Shown here: positions 8,001 to 14,488 of the stretch, in pieces | Layout: the number at the start of each line of letters is the position of its first letter | How positions within the stretch are numbered: position 1 is the first letter of the stretch | From: Prevotella sp. UBA7782 | GTDB taxonomy: Bacteria; Bacteroidota; Bacteroidia; Bacteroidales; Bacteroidaceae | DNA: 17,692 nucleotides | Direction of reading: 5' to 3' | NCBI GenBank assembly: GCA_002480935.1 | Contig: DLDC01000191.1 | Coordinates: 35,052-52,743 of the forward strand | Program-made: the position numbers and the translations under genes | The notes under the pieces: model-generated | Told to the model about the DNA's origin: nothing | The model's input: only the letters and a program-made list of their open reading frames with translations | Databases searched by the model: none

Positions 8001-11000
8001 GGACGACAACCACGAGTATATCGCAGCTCCAGTGAACTGTTGGTGTGGCAAGGCCGACTATGCCGAGAGCTCATCTTCGCACAACACAGGTATGGCACGT
8101 ATCGCCAACGACGTGCTTGTGGCCATCGGCGACGTGACCCCGGCACAGCAGCATGTGGACCGCACGAAGTACGACTACGACGTGCGCACCACCGTGGACG
8201 GAGAGCCATGCTACATGTTCTACCGTGCGACGCTCGACGACGACCCCATCTTCTTGGGCAAGTTCAACTGGAACAACGACAAGAGCACGGAGGCCGTGTT
8301 TGGCTTCTGTGATATTCCCGGCTACCATGACGACGCACGCATGAAGAGCTACTTCGACACGTTGAAGGGCAGCATGGATGCCGCCACCCTTGCCAAGACA
8401 GAGTTCAGCGTGATGGACGGAGAAGATAGCGTCATGGGTGACAACCCGACAGAGTGTTGGGAGTTCCTGAACAACGACTATCCAATGGGCATGTTCAAGA
8501 CTGCCGACTTCGACAGCAAGACCTACGACAGCGACGCCAAGGCTGAGGTTGCCGACTGGACGAAGGTGTTTGAGAGCCGTTTCCCCGACAACGACACCCT
8601 GAACGATGCCTACGCCAACGGCACCGTGAAGCCCTACTTCCTTGAGAGACTTGTGAAGTGGGTGCAGAGCACCGACACCACCGCAGTGGTGGACGGAGGC
8701 ACTATCACCATCAATGGCAGCAGCGTTGCCGACACCGTGGAAAACCGCAGAAAGAAGTTCCATGACGAGATAGGCGACTATTTCGACACCGACTATCTGT
8801 GCGACTACTACGAGTTTACCGACATCTTCGCTTGCTGTGACCAACGAGTAAAGAACATGATGCTTGCTTTCTGGTATAACCCCGACAAGGGCAAGGTACT
8901 CGGCTACTTTATCTTCTACGATTGCGATACCATCCTTGGTGTGCGCAACGACGGACGACTGAAATACGACTGGGACGTGGACGAGAACACCGTGGACGCA
9001 GAGCTGAGCACAGCCGACCACACCGTGTATGCCTACGCAGGCCATGACAGTGTGCTGTGGGCCAACCTCAGAGCCATGTTCCAGACGGAGCTTAAAGCCA
9101 GCTACAAGCGCATCCGCGCAAAGCTGACCAACGACCTCATCTTTAAGTATTTCGACGAGCAACAGAGCGATAAGTTCTGTGAGGCCGTGTATAACCAAGA
9201 TGCCATCAACAAGTATGTGATACCAAAGACACAGGGTATCAGCGTGCTTACCAATGGAGTAGAGACGAAGCAGACCTACTCCTATCTGGAGAGCATGCAG
9301 GGAAGCCGCAAGACCCACCGCCACCGCTTTGTGACGAACCGCAACAGCCTCCTTGACGCATGGGCCAGCACAGGCACCTACACCATGAGTGATATTCGTT
9401 GGAAAGGCAACAGCGCAGCAGGCGCAAAGGTAGTGGCCAAGGCAAGCCGCCAGTACTACTTTGAACTGTTGCGTGAAAACTCCAGCTTGCAGCATGATAA
9501 AGTTGAGGCTGATGCAGAGTGGAGTGCCACCTACTCAGAAGAGGCCAACATCGGTACAATCTTCCATCTGTATGGTGGTACATGGATGAAGTATCTCGAC
9601 CTTAGCCAGTGGGGAGGCTTCACCGACCTCACATTGCCGAGCTTGCCAGTGTTGGAGCACCTTATCCTTGGCCTTGCGTCAACGGGTAAGACCTACTCAC
9701 TGACAGAGCTTGCCATTGGTAGCCAGCTACCGATGCTCAGGAAACTGGAGATACAGAACTACACCAACCTGAGCAGTCTCGACCTCTCTAAGTGCATGAA
9801 GTTGGAGTATGTGGATGCCACAGGCTGCACGACAATGAGCACGATGAGCTTTGCCGAGGCCAGCCCACTGGCAAGCCTGCATCTTCCTGAGAACTTCCAG
9901 ACGCTTATCTTGAAGAGCTTACCAGCCATCAAGAGAAATGGTATTGTCTTTGACAATATCGCCAACCTCACAGGCCTGAGTGTTGAGAACTGTGAGCAAC
10001 TCGACGGTTACGCACTCATGCAGGAGATTGTGGCCACCAGTGGCAGCAAGCTGAAATACCTACGCATCACCAATATTAATATAGAGGGTGACGGTAGCGA
10101 CCTGCAAGCCCTCAAAGACAAGGACTTCGGAGGACTGGACGAGAACGGAAACATCGTTGTAGGCACATGTAAGCTGACAGGCCATTACCAGCTCACCAGC
10201 TACATGGACGACGACAAACTGGCCGTGCTGAAGAGCTTCTTCGACGAGCTGACCATCAAGCAGCCGACCTGCACCACCATTGAGTTTGACGACAGCATCA
10301 GCGACCCGGCCAACATTAGCAACCTTGACAACAAGACAGGTTACAAATTCAACAACACCTTCAAGCCGAGTGCCCATGTGTCGGCCATCCTTGCGAAGCG
10401 TCACCGTTACCTTGCGAAGAAAACGGCCACTGGAGAAATGACCGTGTGCCAGCTCCACGACGACAACAGCAACTACTTCGCTGACAACGACGACTACACG
10501 CAGGCCACCAAAGCCGACCTCACAGGCCCCAGTGGTGACGTGATGATATGGGAGCCTAAGTATTGGTATAAGGGCATCAACGACCTCACCAACAAGAAGA
10601 AGTATGCTTGCTATGCCAATGGCGACGAGGACAGCGAGCCGGAGCAGATGGGCGAGTATAAGAAACTCGTGCAAAGCGATATGGCCATCACCACAGGCTA
10701 TGCGCTGAAGCTGAATGAGACGACCCTTGGCAGGGCCATCACCGCACTCACAGGATACAACTATGCCGTGATAGAGATACCGACGGACAAGGAGTATAAG
10801 CAGGTGAGAGTGCCGAGCTTCGCATCTTCCGCTTACGGCACGTTGATACTCGACGAGGACAACAATGTGTTGAGCTACATGAACGGACAGAGTATCAACG
10901 GCTTCATGGACGGAATGTATCTCTTCTGCACGTTGCCTGAGAAAGCCAAGAAAGTGGCCATCACCATCAAGGACGGTGTGGACTGGGACTATGTGCTCTT

Positions 11001-11880
11001 CTGTACCAGTGGCAATGTTGAGGCCATTGAACCTGACTGGGTATTCCACGATGAGTGCCTGATAGGTGTGTATGAAGCCAACATGGTAGACGACATCCTA
11101 CGCTCAGTGTCGGGACGTGTCTCTACTGGAGGAGTAAACCAGAGTGCCTTCACCACCTACGCAAAGAACAGAGGCGACGGTTTCCAGCTCATCGACTGGG
11201 ACATGCACAAGGACATCGGCAACCTGTACTTTGCCAGCCACGGCACAAGGAACGCTCAGGACACCAACGGCTATGGCTCAAATGATAGTGGACGCACTAA
11301 CGGCAGAACCAACGCCACGGGTATGCAGGAAACATACTCCAACAATGCGGACACCGACGAGCAGACAGCCTACGTGAATGTGGGAGGCACCAAGGCGAAC
11401 AACTATACCGATGGTACCAAGACTAACATCAGCTCACCTTGCGCACTGGGTTATGAAAACCTTTGGGGCAACAAGGCTGAGTGGCTTGGCAACACATGGT
11501 ATAACAAGACCTTGCATGACAACAAGCTCCGTGTGACCGTGAACGGTGAGGAGCGAGTTGCCAAGGCCTACGATTGCGACGGATATGCCATCAGGGTTAT
11601 CCACGGCAGGTTTATGGACCTGTTGCCAGCTACCAACAGCTATGGCAGCAGTACCACATACTATGCCGATGGAATGTACGCATACAATATTGGCGCAACG
11701 GCTCGTGTGGTCTATCGGTCGAACAACTATGCGTACGCGAATGGCGGTGTGTCGTGCTCGGGTGCGAACTACGATTCATCGTTCTCGAATGCGTACCTCG
11801 GGTCTCGGCTTGCCTTCCGAGGAACGATAAAACGTGCTGAGAGCGTCGAAGCGTTCCTGAGCGTGACGCAGGTGGCGTGA
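5020..11880 (+). CDS. Giant multidomain receptor-binding protein, the DGR target
   Basis: The 2286-residue virion adhesin ends in the DGR variable region. Domains by eye: an N-terminal attachment/beta region (1-310); a Gly linker (Gly317-322); two or three Ig-like beta sandwiches (about 324-635); a LamG/concanavalin-like domain (about 640-865); a CotH-kinase-like segment (about 930-1330) with IRLQGTSSLAYPIKNYRFY at 941-959, a D1274-QRVKN helix and FYDCD at 1299-1303; leucine-rich repeats (about 1510-1690); and a long linker. Last is a C-type-lectin/FGE-sulfatase-like domain (about 2080-2268) containing LGYENLWGNKAEWL and ending in LGSRLAFRG. Residues 2237, 2239, 2246, 2248, 2251, 2255, 2256, 2259 and 2260 differ from the template-encoded residues. 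The likely role is binding variable surface receptors. The DGR relation is certain from the sequence; the CotH and LamG calls are pattern recognition and need structural comparison. Confidence 0.88.
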   Translation: MDNIPILGPLVAKWMNGENPGHVTTSDQIWDSDQAKSQSDVNKLALTGGLSPFNEIFKSGTDTVFNRNTTLIKYDAIAYDEATKRFYARSGQTYYAYWLGMDLYVDSTGAVLQKKPFYCDTYLYVWDAGTASLVAVSGNSVGGGFLNVTSAVPLSAGDYYTKERAVAALKEVSIKDELKQGLIITFEASAGTWMEFRFSVDDITAFYDAASWVEYGAKDVIKKIHVTQGTVTSELTPDADGNVNLQIPEVVTDETIDPNSTNPPQNKAVAAAIEQVGKNFGAALRLNTNGDGDSKTYSLSLLDQNGEEISQTDEFSGGGGGGSTATTKVQLTKLSANPTVKSGDQVKLSFTYDHVSTDTGESTGNAATAVVTIVHGATSNTLNINLTAGSTTTLDVTKYLGLGNNTVKVKANVDAGDYVQSQTISWNVNVVQLTLTSTFNIASVINRGDTISISYSLSGSGTKTLKMYLDGVQSQDKSITTSTSTGAFSLSTLNLTHGAHSIQLVAELELASGTVLKSNSIYMGIAVRESGKTTPIVVARFDYADGTIIEAGATPYIQTTQFDTYNVNFAAYNPKETPTLATVKVNGVVVSQSRVSFSNTQLTLRSANAGTLPCTITVGATTFTYNLVSSKSDLNLEEPTDNLKLKLTADGRTNNDANREEWTDGTSTSTLTGFTFGGDGWMGTFLRHKNSAKTVVNFNPLEQPSSNPTNAFAFEVKFKASEVTNEDAVIISCVDADGTGFVITPQEARMQTRGKSTVSMKMASGEVHEVGFVAYPQKQDGSSIDEQQSDLMLYMYIDGIASNGVQRASSDSIYQGTAMPITIGGTDEATVDVYNMRSYSSFLTHHQMLALYIIDQETADDMFAQYEENNIFDANGNITVDSVPEGTRVVIVTGVEANGVPTVLQAAVNNNKSQKYDVTEILTYVKGGYAEQNMRVDGGCIRLQGTSSLAYPIKNYRFYTKKADKTQSPVYIGCDEQGIGGTEAAKGKWSFHLKDDNHEYIAAPVNCWCGKADYAESSSSHNTGMARIANDVLVAIGDVTPAQQHVDRTKYDYDVRTTVDGEPCYMFYRATLDDDPIFLGKFNWNNDKSTEAVFGFCDIPGYHDDARMKSYFDTLKGSMDAATLAKTEFSVMDGEDSVMGDNPTECWEFLNNDYPMGMFKTADFDSKTYDSDAKAEVADWTKVFESRFPDNDTLNDAYANGTVKPYFLERLVKWVQSTDTTAVVDGGTITINGSSVADTVENRRKKFHDEIGDYFDTDYLCDYYEFTDIFACCDQRVKNMMLAFWYNPDKGKVLGYFIFYDCDTILGVRNDGRLKYDWDVDENTVDAELSTADHTVYAYAGHDSVLWANLRAMFQTELKASYKRIRAKLTNDLIFKYFDEQQSDKFCEAVYNQDAINKYVIPKTQGISVLTNGVETKQTYSYLESMQGSRKTHRHRFVTNRNSLLDAWASTGTYTMSDIRWKGNSAAGAKVVAKASRQYYFELLRENSSLQHDKVEADAEWSATYSEEANIGTIFHLYGGTWMKYLDLSQWGGFTDLTLPSLPVLEHLILGLASTGKTYSLTELAIGSQLPMLRKLEIQNYTNLSSLDLSKCMKLEYVDATGCTTMSTMSFAEASPLASLHLPENFQTLILKSLPAIKRNGIVFDNIANLTGLSVENCEQLDGYALMQEIVATSGSKLKYLRITNINIEGDGSDLQALKDKDFGGLDENGNIVVGTCKLTGHYQLTSYMDDDKLAVLKSFFDELTIKQPTCTTIEFDDSISDPANISNLDNKTGYKFNNTFKPSAHVSAILAKRHRYLAKKTATGEMTVCQLHDDNSNYFADNDDYTQATKADLTGPSGDVMIWEPKYWYKGINDLTNKKKYACYANGDEDSEPEQMGEYKKLVQSDMAITTGYALKLNETTLGRAITALTGYNYAVIEIPTDKEYKQVRVPSFASSAYGTLILDEDNNVLSYMNGQSINGFMDGMYLFCTLPEKAKKVAITIKDGVDWDYVLFCTSGNVEAIEPDWVFHDECLIGVYEANMVDDILRSVSGRVSTGGVNQSAFTTYAKNRGDGFQLIDWDMHKDIGNLYFASHGTRNAQDTNGYGSNDSGRTNGRTNATGMQETYSNNADTDEQTAYVNVGGTKANNYTDGTKTNISSPCALGYENLWGNKAEWLGNTWYNKTLHDNKLRVTVNGEERVAKAYDCDGYAIRVIHGRFMDLLPATNSYGSSTTYYADGMYAYNIGATARVVYRSNNYAYANGGVSCSGANYDSSFSNAYLGSRLAFRGTIKRAESVEAFLSVTQVA
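11700..11813 (+). repeat. DGR variable region (VR)
   Basis: This 114-bp segment lies inside the adhesin gene, 64 bp upstream of its stop. It aligns without gaps to 12030-12143 (constant offset 330). There are 11 mismatches and all fall on TR adenines: 7 A-to-T, 3 A-to-G and 1 A-to-C. The changes affect 9 codons: four Asn to Tyr, Asn to Gly, Asn to Phe, Tyr to Cys, Thr to Ser and Ile to Leu. No mismatch occurs at any of the 86 non-adenine TR positions. Confidence 0.97.
11798..11813 (+). other. Candidate IMH (initiation of mutagenic homing) site
   Basis: The adenine-free sequence TCGGGTCTCGGCTTGC is identical at the 3' ends of VR and TR (12128-12143). In characterised DGRs a GC-rich segment at the VR 3' end marks the place where cDNA integration starts. 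Beyond it the two copies diverge, including a non-adenine difference (T in TR at 12148, C in VR at 11818), which may mark the IMH/IMH* boundary. The assignment follows from position and family knowledge. Confidence 0.75.
11823..11834 (+). repeat. 12-bp direct repeat, copy 1 (copy 2 at 11945-11956)
   Basis: AACGATAAAACG occurs 10 bp after the VR and again at 11945-11956, about 74 bp upstream of the TR. The match is exact. The repeat could be a relic of the duplication that created the TR, or a functional site; chance in A-rich DNA is also possible. Confidence 0.6.
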
Positions 11881-11896
11881 GGCGTGACACGTGGTT

Positions 11897-11932
11897 GGTG
11901 GGGAGCGAGGCCCCGAAGCCGAGCTTCCCACC
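11897..11932 (+). other. Long hairpin between adhesin stop and TR
   Basis: GGTGGGGAGC pairs with GCTTCCCACC (10 bp with one G-U wobble). A smaller inner pairing GGC/GCC encloses CCCGAA. No U tract follows, so it is not a typical terminator. In the Bordetella phage BPP-1 DGR a hairpin or cruciform shortly after the VR assists target recognition. This one lies 83 bp after the VR, farther than in BPP-1, so it could be that element, a processing site, or the 5' border of the TR RNA. Confidence 0.55.
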
Positions 11933-11991
11933 CGACAAAACGAAAACGATAAAACGGAATGAAAATGATACGATATGGTTAAGACGATATA

Positions 11992-12016
11992 GGCGACGAA
12001 CAGTCGCCGAAAGGCG
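11992..12016 (+). other. Alternative stem-loops directly upstream of TR
   Basis: GGCGAC (11992-11997) pairs with GTCGCC (12003-12008) around the loop GAACA. The 3' arm can instead pair as CGCC (12005-12008) with GGCG (12013-12016) around a GAAA tetraloop. The two structures exclude each other. They end 13 nt before the TR, so they could shape the 5' part of the TR RNA. Confidence 0.55.
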
Positions 12017-12029
12017 GATTTCTCCAGTG

Positions 12030-12143
12030 GGCTCGTGTGGTCTATCGGTCGAACAACAATGCGAACGCGAATGGCGGTGTGTCGTACTCGAATGCGAACA
12101 ACGATTCATCGAACACGAATGCGAACATCGGGTCTCGGCTTGC
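12030..12143 (+). repeat. DGR template region (TR)
   Basis: This is the non-coding invariant copy of the VR. It contains 28 adenines, and read in the VR frame 11 codons are AAC or AAT. Adenine changes at the first two positions of AAY codons can give 15 amino acids and never a stop codon. If every adenine can become any base, the number of DNA variants is 4 to the power 28, about 7 x 10^16. An ORF crosses it in another frame (11877-12173), but it is not credible as a gene. Confidence 0.97.
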
Positions 12144-12210
12144 AATCTGAAAGAAATAAGGTTTACCGTTTGATGTGGTAGCCAGAAGAAATTAACATGC
12201 GTACGACACC

Positions 12211-12226
12211 GGGATATGTATATCCC
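12211..12226 (+). other. Hairpin in the TR-RT spacer
   Basis: GGGATA pairs perfectly with TATCCC around a TGTA loop. It lies 68 bp after the TR and 164 bp before the reverse transcriptase ATG. It is a candidate structural element of the spacer RNA needed for cDNA priming; the function is inference. Confidence 0.55.
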
Positions 12227-12389
12227 AACGCTGAGCATGGGAGAATGAGCCTCGGCAGCAGCAAGCACCATCACAAGGTGTTTGGAAAGCGGAAACATAA
12301 ATCGGGATGTAGAGTTTGGTAGGGCTACAGAGAAGTTAGCGGCCGAAGAACTTGGGCATCAAAAAAGGAAGGCTACAAATAGAATAGGT

Positions 12390-13691
12390 ATGGAACGTAT
12401 AGGTGACGAAATGCTCGACGAGGTTGCCGACTATGGCAACATATCAGACAGCATAGGAGTGGTGTTGAGAGGCAAGCGCAGGAAGCACAGCAACCAAGGC
12501 CGATATATCCTCAAACACCGTGACGAGGTGATAAAGAAGCTCCAGACGGAGCTAAGGAATGGCACCTTCCGTCTGCAAGGCTATCATGAAATGCTTGTCA
12601 CCGACGGGCCAAAGATTAGACGAGTGCAGAGTGTGTGCCTCTATGACCGTGTAGGCATGAACGCCTTTTGCACCGTTGCGGAAAGAAAAATACACGGCAG
12701 GTGGATAAGAACCACCGCCGCCAGCATCAAGAACCGTGGCACCCATGACCTGTTGAACTATATCAGACGTGACATCCTGACGGACCACGAAGGAACAAAG
12801 TACTGGTATAAATGGGACTGGAGAAAGTTCTACGAGAACATAGACCACGAAGTGATGATGCAAGGTTGCAGGCACATCTTCAAGGGCAAGCGCACCCTTA
12901 CACTGTTGGAGGACTTTATCACCATGCTTGAACATGGTTTGTCGATAGGCCTCAGAAGCAGCCAGATACTTGCCAACATGCTTGCGAGCATCTATATTGA
13001 CCATGTGCTGAAAGACCAATACAGGCTTAGCCACCATTACAGATACTGTGACGACGGTAGCGAGGCCGCAAGCAACAAACAGAAGCTATGGATTATCCGT
13101 GACATCGTAAATGAGCTATCAGAGGCCATCAGTCTGACGATAAAGCCAAACGAACGGATATTTCCCGTGACGGAGGGTATAGACTATCTGGGCTATGTGA
13201 TATACCCCGAAAAGACATTGCTCAGGAAACGAAACAAACAGAAAGCCGCCCGTAGGCTAAAGAAAGTGAAGAGCAAGAAGCGCAGGCATGAACTGGAAGC
13301 GAGCCTGTATGCCATGCTCAAACACTGCAACGGCAGGCATCTGTTCTATGTATTAACAGGAAAGACTATGATAGAGTTCAAGGAAGTTGGAATGACATAC
13401 AAGGCCGACGATGGTAAGAAGCACTTCAACGGAGAAATGATGAAACTCTCCCGACTGGTGAACACGCATATCATCATCAAGGACTTTGAGACAGACGTAA
13501 AGACAAAGAACGGACTTCGTACGCTCGTGAGCTTCGAGAAAGAGGACGGGACACAGGGTAAGTACTTCACCGAGGACAAGCAGCAGCTCTATTTCCTGCA
13601 ACAGTTCAAGGACAAAGGACTAATGCCCTTCCGCACCGAGATACAACTGGAGCACTACGGCGACGGAAAGATAAGATACATATTTACATAA
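12390..13691 (+). CDS. DGR reverse transcriptase with C-terminal extension
   Basis: This enzyme copies the TR RNA into cDNA with adenine-specific errors. The ATG at 12390 is chosen because MERIGDEMLDEV matches the usual DGR-RT beginning (MKRIGNLYDEI-like). The frame extends upstream only to a TTG at 12282. From the ATG it has 433 residues. Motifs: KWDWRKFYENID with Asp143 as first catalytic Asp; GLSIGLRSSQ (183-192), corresponding to the DGR-specific '(I)GxxxSQ' motif; and RYCDDGS with Asp221/Asp222 as the metal-binding pair. DGR enzymes usually have YADD or YMDD here. A thumb-like basic region follows (about 255-310). Residues about 320-433 form a further beta-rich extension ending in YIFT. 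TR lies immediately upstream and VR in the preceding gene. No Avd gene is visible nearby, so the extension may replace it; this last point is inference. Confidence 0.95.
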   Translation: MERIGDEMLDEVADYGNISDSIGVVLRGKRRKHSNQGRYILKHRDEVIKKLQTELRNGTFRLQGYHEMLVTDGPKIRRVQSVCLYDRVGMNAFCTVAERKIHGRWIRTTAASIKNRGTHDLLNYIRRDILTDHEGTKYWYKWDWRKFYENIDHEVMMQGCRHIFKGKRTLTLLEDFITMLEHGLSIGLRSSQILANMLASIYIDHVLKDQYRLSHHYRYCDDGSEAASNKQKLWIIRDIVNELSEAISLTIKPNERIFPVTEGIDYLGYVIYPEKTLLRKRNKQKAARRLKKVKSKKRRHELEASLYAMLKHCNGRHLFYVLTGKTMIEFKEVGMTYKADDGKKHFNGEMMKLSRLVNTHIIIKDFETDVKTKNGLRTLVSFEKEDGTQGKYFTEDKQQLYFLQQFKDKGLMPFRTEIQLEHYGDGKIRYIFT

Positions 13692-13703
13692 AATAATGCT
13701 ATT

Positions 13704-14198
13704 ATGAACAGAGCAAACGGTTACAAGGGTGTGGCACTGAAAGAATGTGTGAACCCTATGAAGAACAAGTGGCGTGTGCGTTGGGGACTGACCCCGACGA
13801 ACGAGACCGGGGAGAATGTAGACTTCTGGGAAGAGGAGTTTGGGCATGAGCCGACTAAAGAGGACATCCAGGACTTCATCTATAAGGCCATTGACACTGA
13901 CGCACAGCAGAAGATCCTATCCGGACTGACGTTTAACGGCTTGCTTGTGTGGCTAAGTGCCGAGAACCAACGGAATTATACAGCGACGGCCATCAGGATC
14001 CAGACAGGCGACACGAGCGTCTTGCCGGTAAGCGTGAAGTTAGGAACCGATGAGGCACCAGTGCTCCAGCAGTTCAATACTGCAGGTGACTTCCTGGCCT
14101 TCTTCAACACAGTGAACAAACATATCTCAGACACACTTGCTGAGGCTTGGCAGGCTAAGCTTAGCATTGACTGGGATAAGTACGATCTTAAAGAGTAG
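13704..14198 (+). CDS. Phage protein resembling DUF4376-type fibre-associated proteins
   Basis: The 164-residue soluble protein has no membrane segment. The N-terminal 50 residues contain a WRVRWGLTP strand pair and an acidic stretch. The C-terminal part has FNGLLVWLSAENQRNY, a 'VLPVSVKLGTDEAPVLQ' strand region, and ends in a helix followed by SIDWDKY. This combination recalls, from memory, DUF4376-like proteins often encoded beside tail fibres in Bacteroidetes phages, whose function is not established. It lies between the reverse transcriptase (12-bp gap) and the lysis cassette. It does not look like Avd, which is a short basic four-helix protein: here the predicted structure is mixed alpha/beta. 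Confidence 0.6.
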   Translation: MNRANGYKGVALKECVNPMKNKWRVRWGLTPTNETGENVDFWEEEFGHEPTKEDIQDFIYKAIDTDAQQKILSGLTFNGLLVWLSAENQRNYTATAIRIQTGDTSVLPVSVKLGTDEAPVLQQFNTAGDFLAFFNTVNKHISDTLAEAWQAKLSIDWDKYDLKE

Positions 14199-14202
14199 GA
14201 GG
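14197..14202 (+). promoter_or_regulatory. Shine-Dalgarno sequence for the first lysis gene
   Basis: AGGAGG overlaps the TAG stop of the previous gene. It is 1 nt from the ATG at 14204 but 7 nt from the ATG at 14210, so the latter is the likely start. Apart from one other lysis gene (14489), the genes in this window lack such a site. Confidence 0.75.
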
Positions 14203-14209
14203 CATGGCC

Positions 14210-14476
14210 ATGGAGAAAATATTTCAATGGATGGGCAAGCACATGGATAAGATATGCCACTTCGCATTGTGCGCATTGATTGTCCTCACTGTGGCAAAGT
14301 TGTTTGCCGTGTACGACCGTGACTACATTTCGCTGATCTGTGGTACCATTGTAGCACTGTGCGCCGGAGTGGTGAAGGAAGATAGAGACCGGCGCACCGG
14401 TGGTATCTTTGACAAGCAAGATCTATTGGCCGACATCCTGGGAACCATTTACGGAGTAATCATTTACTTAATATAA
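14210..14476 (+). CDS. Small membrane protein of the lysis cassette
   Basis: The 88-residue protein has about three hydrophobic segments: CHFALCALIVLTVAKLFAVY, SLICGTIVALCAGVV and ADILGTIYGVIIYLI. The pattern 'DKxxHF ... KEDRDRRTGGIFDKQDLLADILGT' recalls DUF2279/YfiM-like small membrane proteins; this is from memory. It stands directly before a holin-like gene and an amidase, so it may be a holin, antiholin or accessory lysis protein. The start at 14210 is preferred over 14204 by Shine-Dalgarno spacing. The two differ by only two residues. The stop overlaps the Shine-Dalgarno sequence of the next gene, which suggests coupled translation. Confidence 0.65.
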   Translation: MEKIFQWMGKHMDKICHFALCALIVLTVAKLFAVYDRDYISLICGTIVALCAGVVKEDRDRRTGGIFDKQDLLADILGTIYGVIIYLI

Positions 14477-14481
14477 GGAGG
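14475..14481 (+). promoter_or_regulatory. Shine-Dalgarno sequence for the holin-like gene
   Basis: AAGGAGG lies 7 nt before the ATG at 14489 and overlaps the TAA stop of the preceding gene. It is the strongest ribosome binding site in the window. Confidence 0.8.
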
Positions 14482-14488
14482 ACGGCTT

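Larger units (their letters stand above)
11933..12389 (+). ncRNA. Template (TR) RNA region of the DGR, boundaries approximate
   Basis: This stretch between the adhesin and the reverse transcriptase has no credible gene. It holds the 114-bp TR, an A-rich leader (about 11936-11985), a GC-rich hairpin pair at 11992-12016 and a perfect hairpin at 12211-12226. In studied DGRs the TR and its downstream spacer form a structured RNA that serves as template and primer for cDNA synthesis. The roughly 246 bases between TR and the reverse transcriptase ATG would be that spacer. Ends are not visible in the sequence and it may be read through from the late operon. Confidence 0.7.

Noticed and set aside
11877..12173. 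98-residue + strand ORF crossing the TR
   Set aside because: It overlaps the adhesin stop and reads the TR in a different frame from the VR. The composition is not protein-like, and TRs are normally non-coding.
12282..12389. Upstream extension of the RT frame to position 12282
   Set aside because: The codon there is TTG, not ATG. The added 36 residues match nothing typical, while the ATG at 12390 gives the usual DGR-RT beginning.
13704..14198. ORF after the RT as the DGR accessory protein Avd
   Set aside because: It is longer, has a mixed alpha/beta pattern with a WLSAENQ motif, and lacks the short four-helix basic character of Avd.
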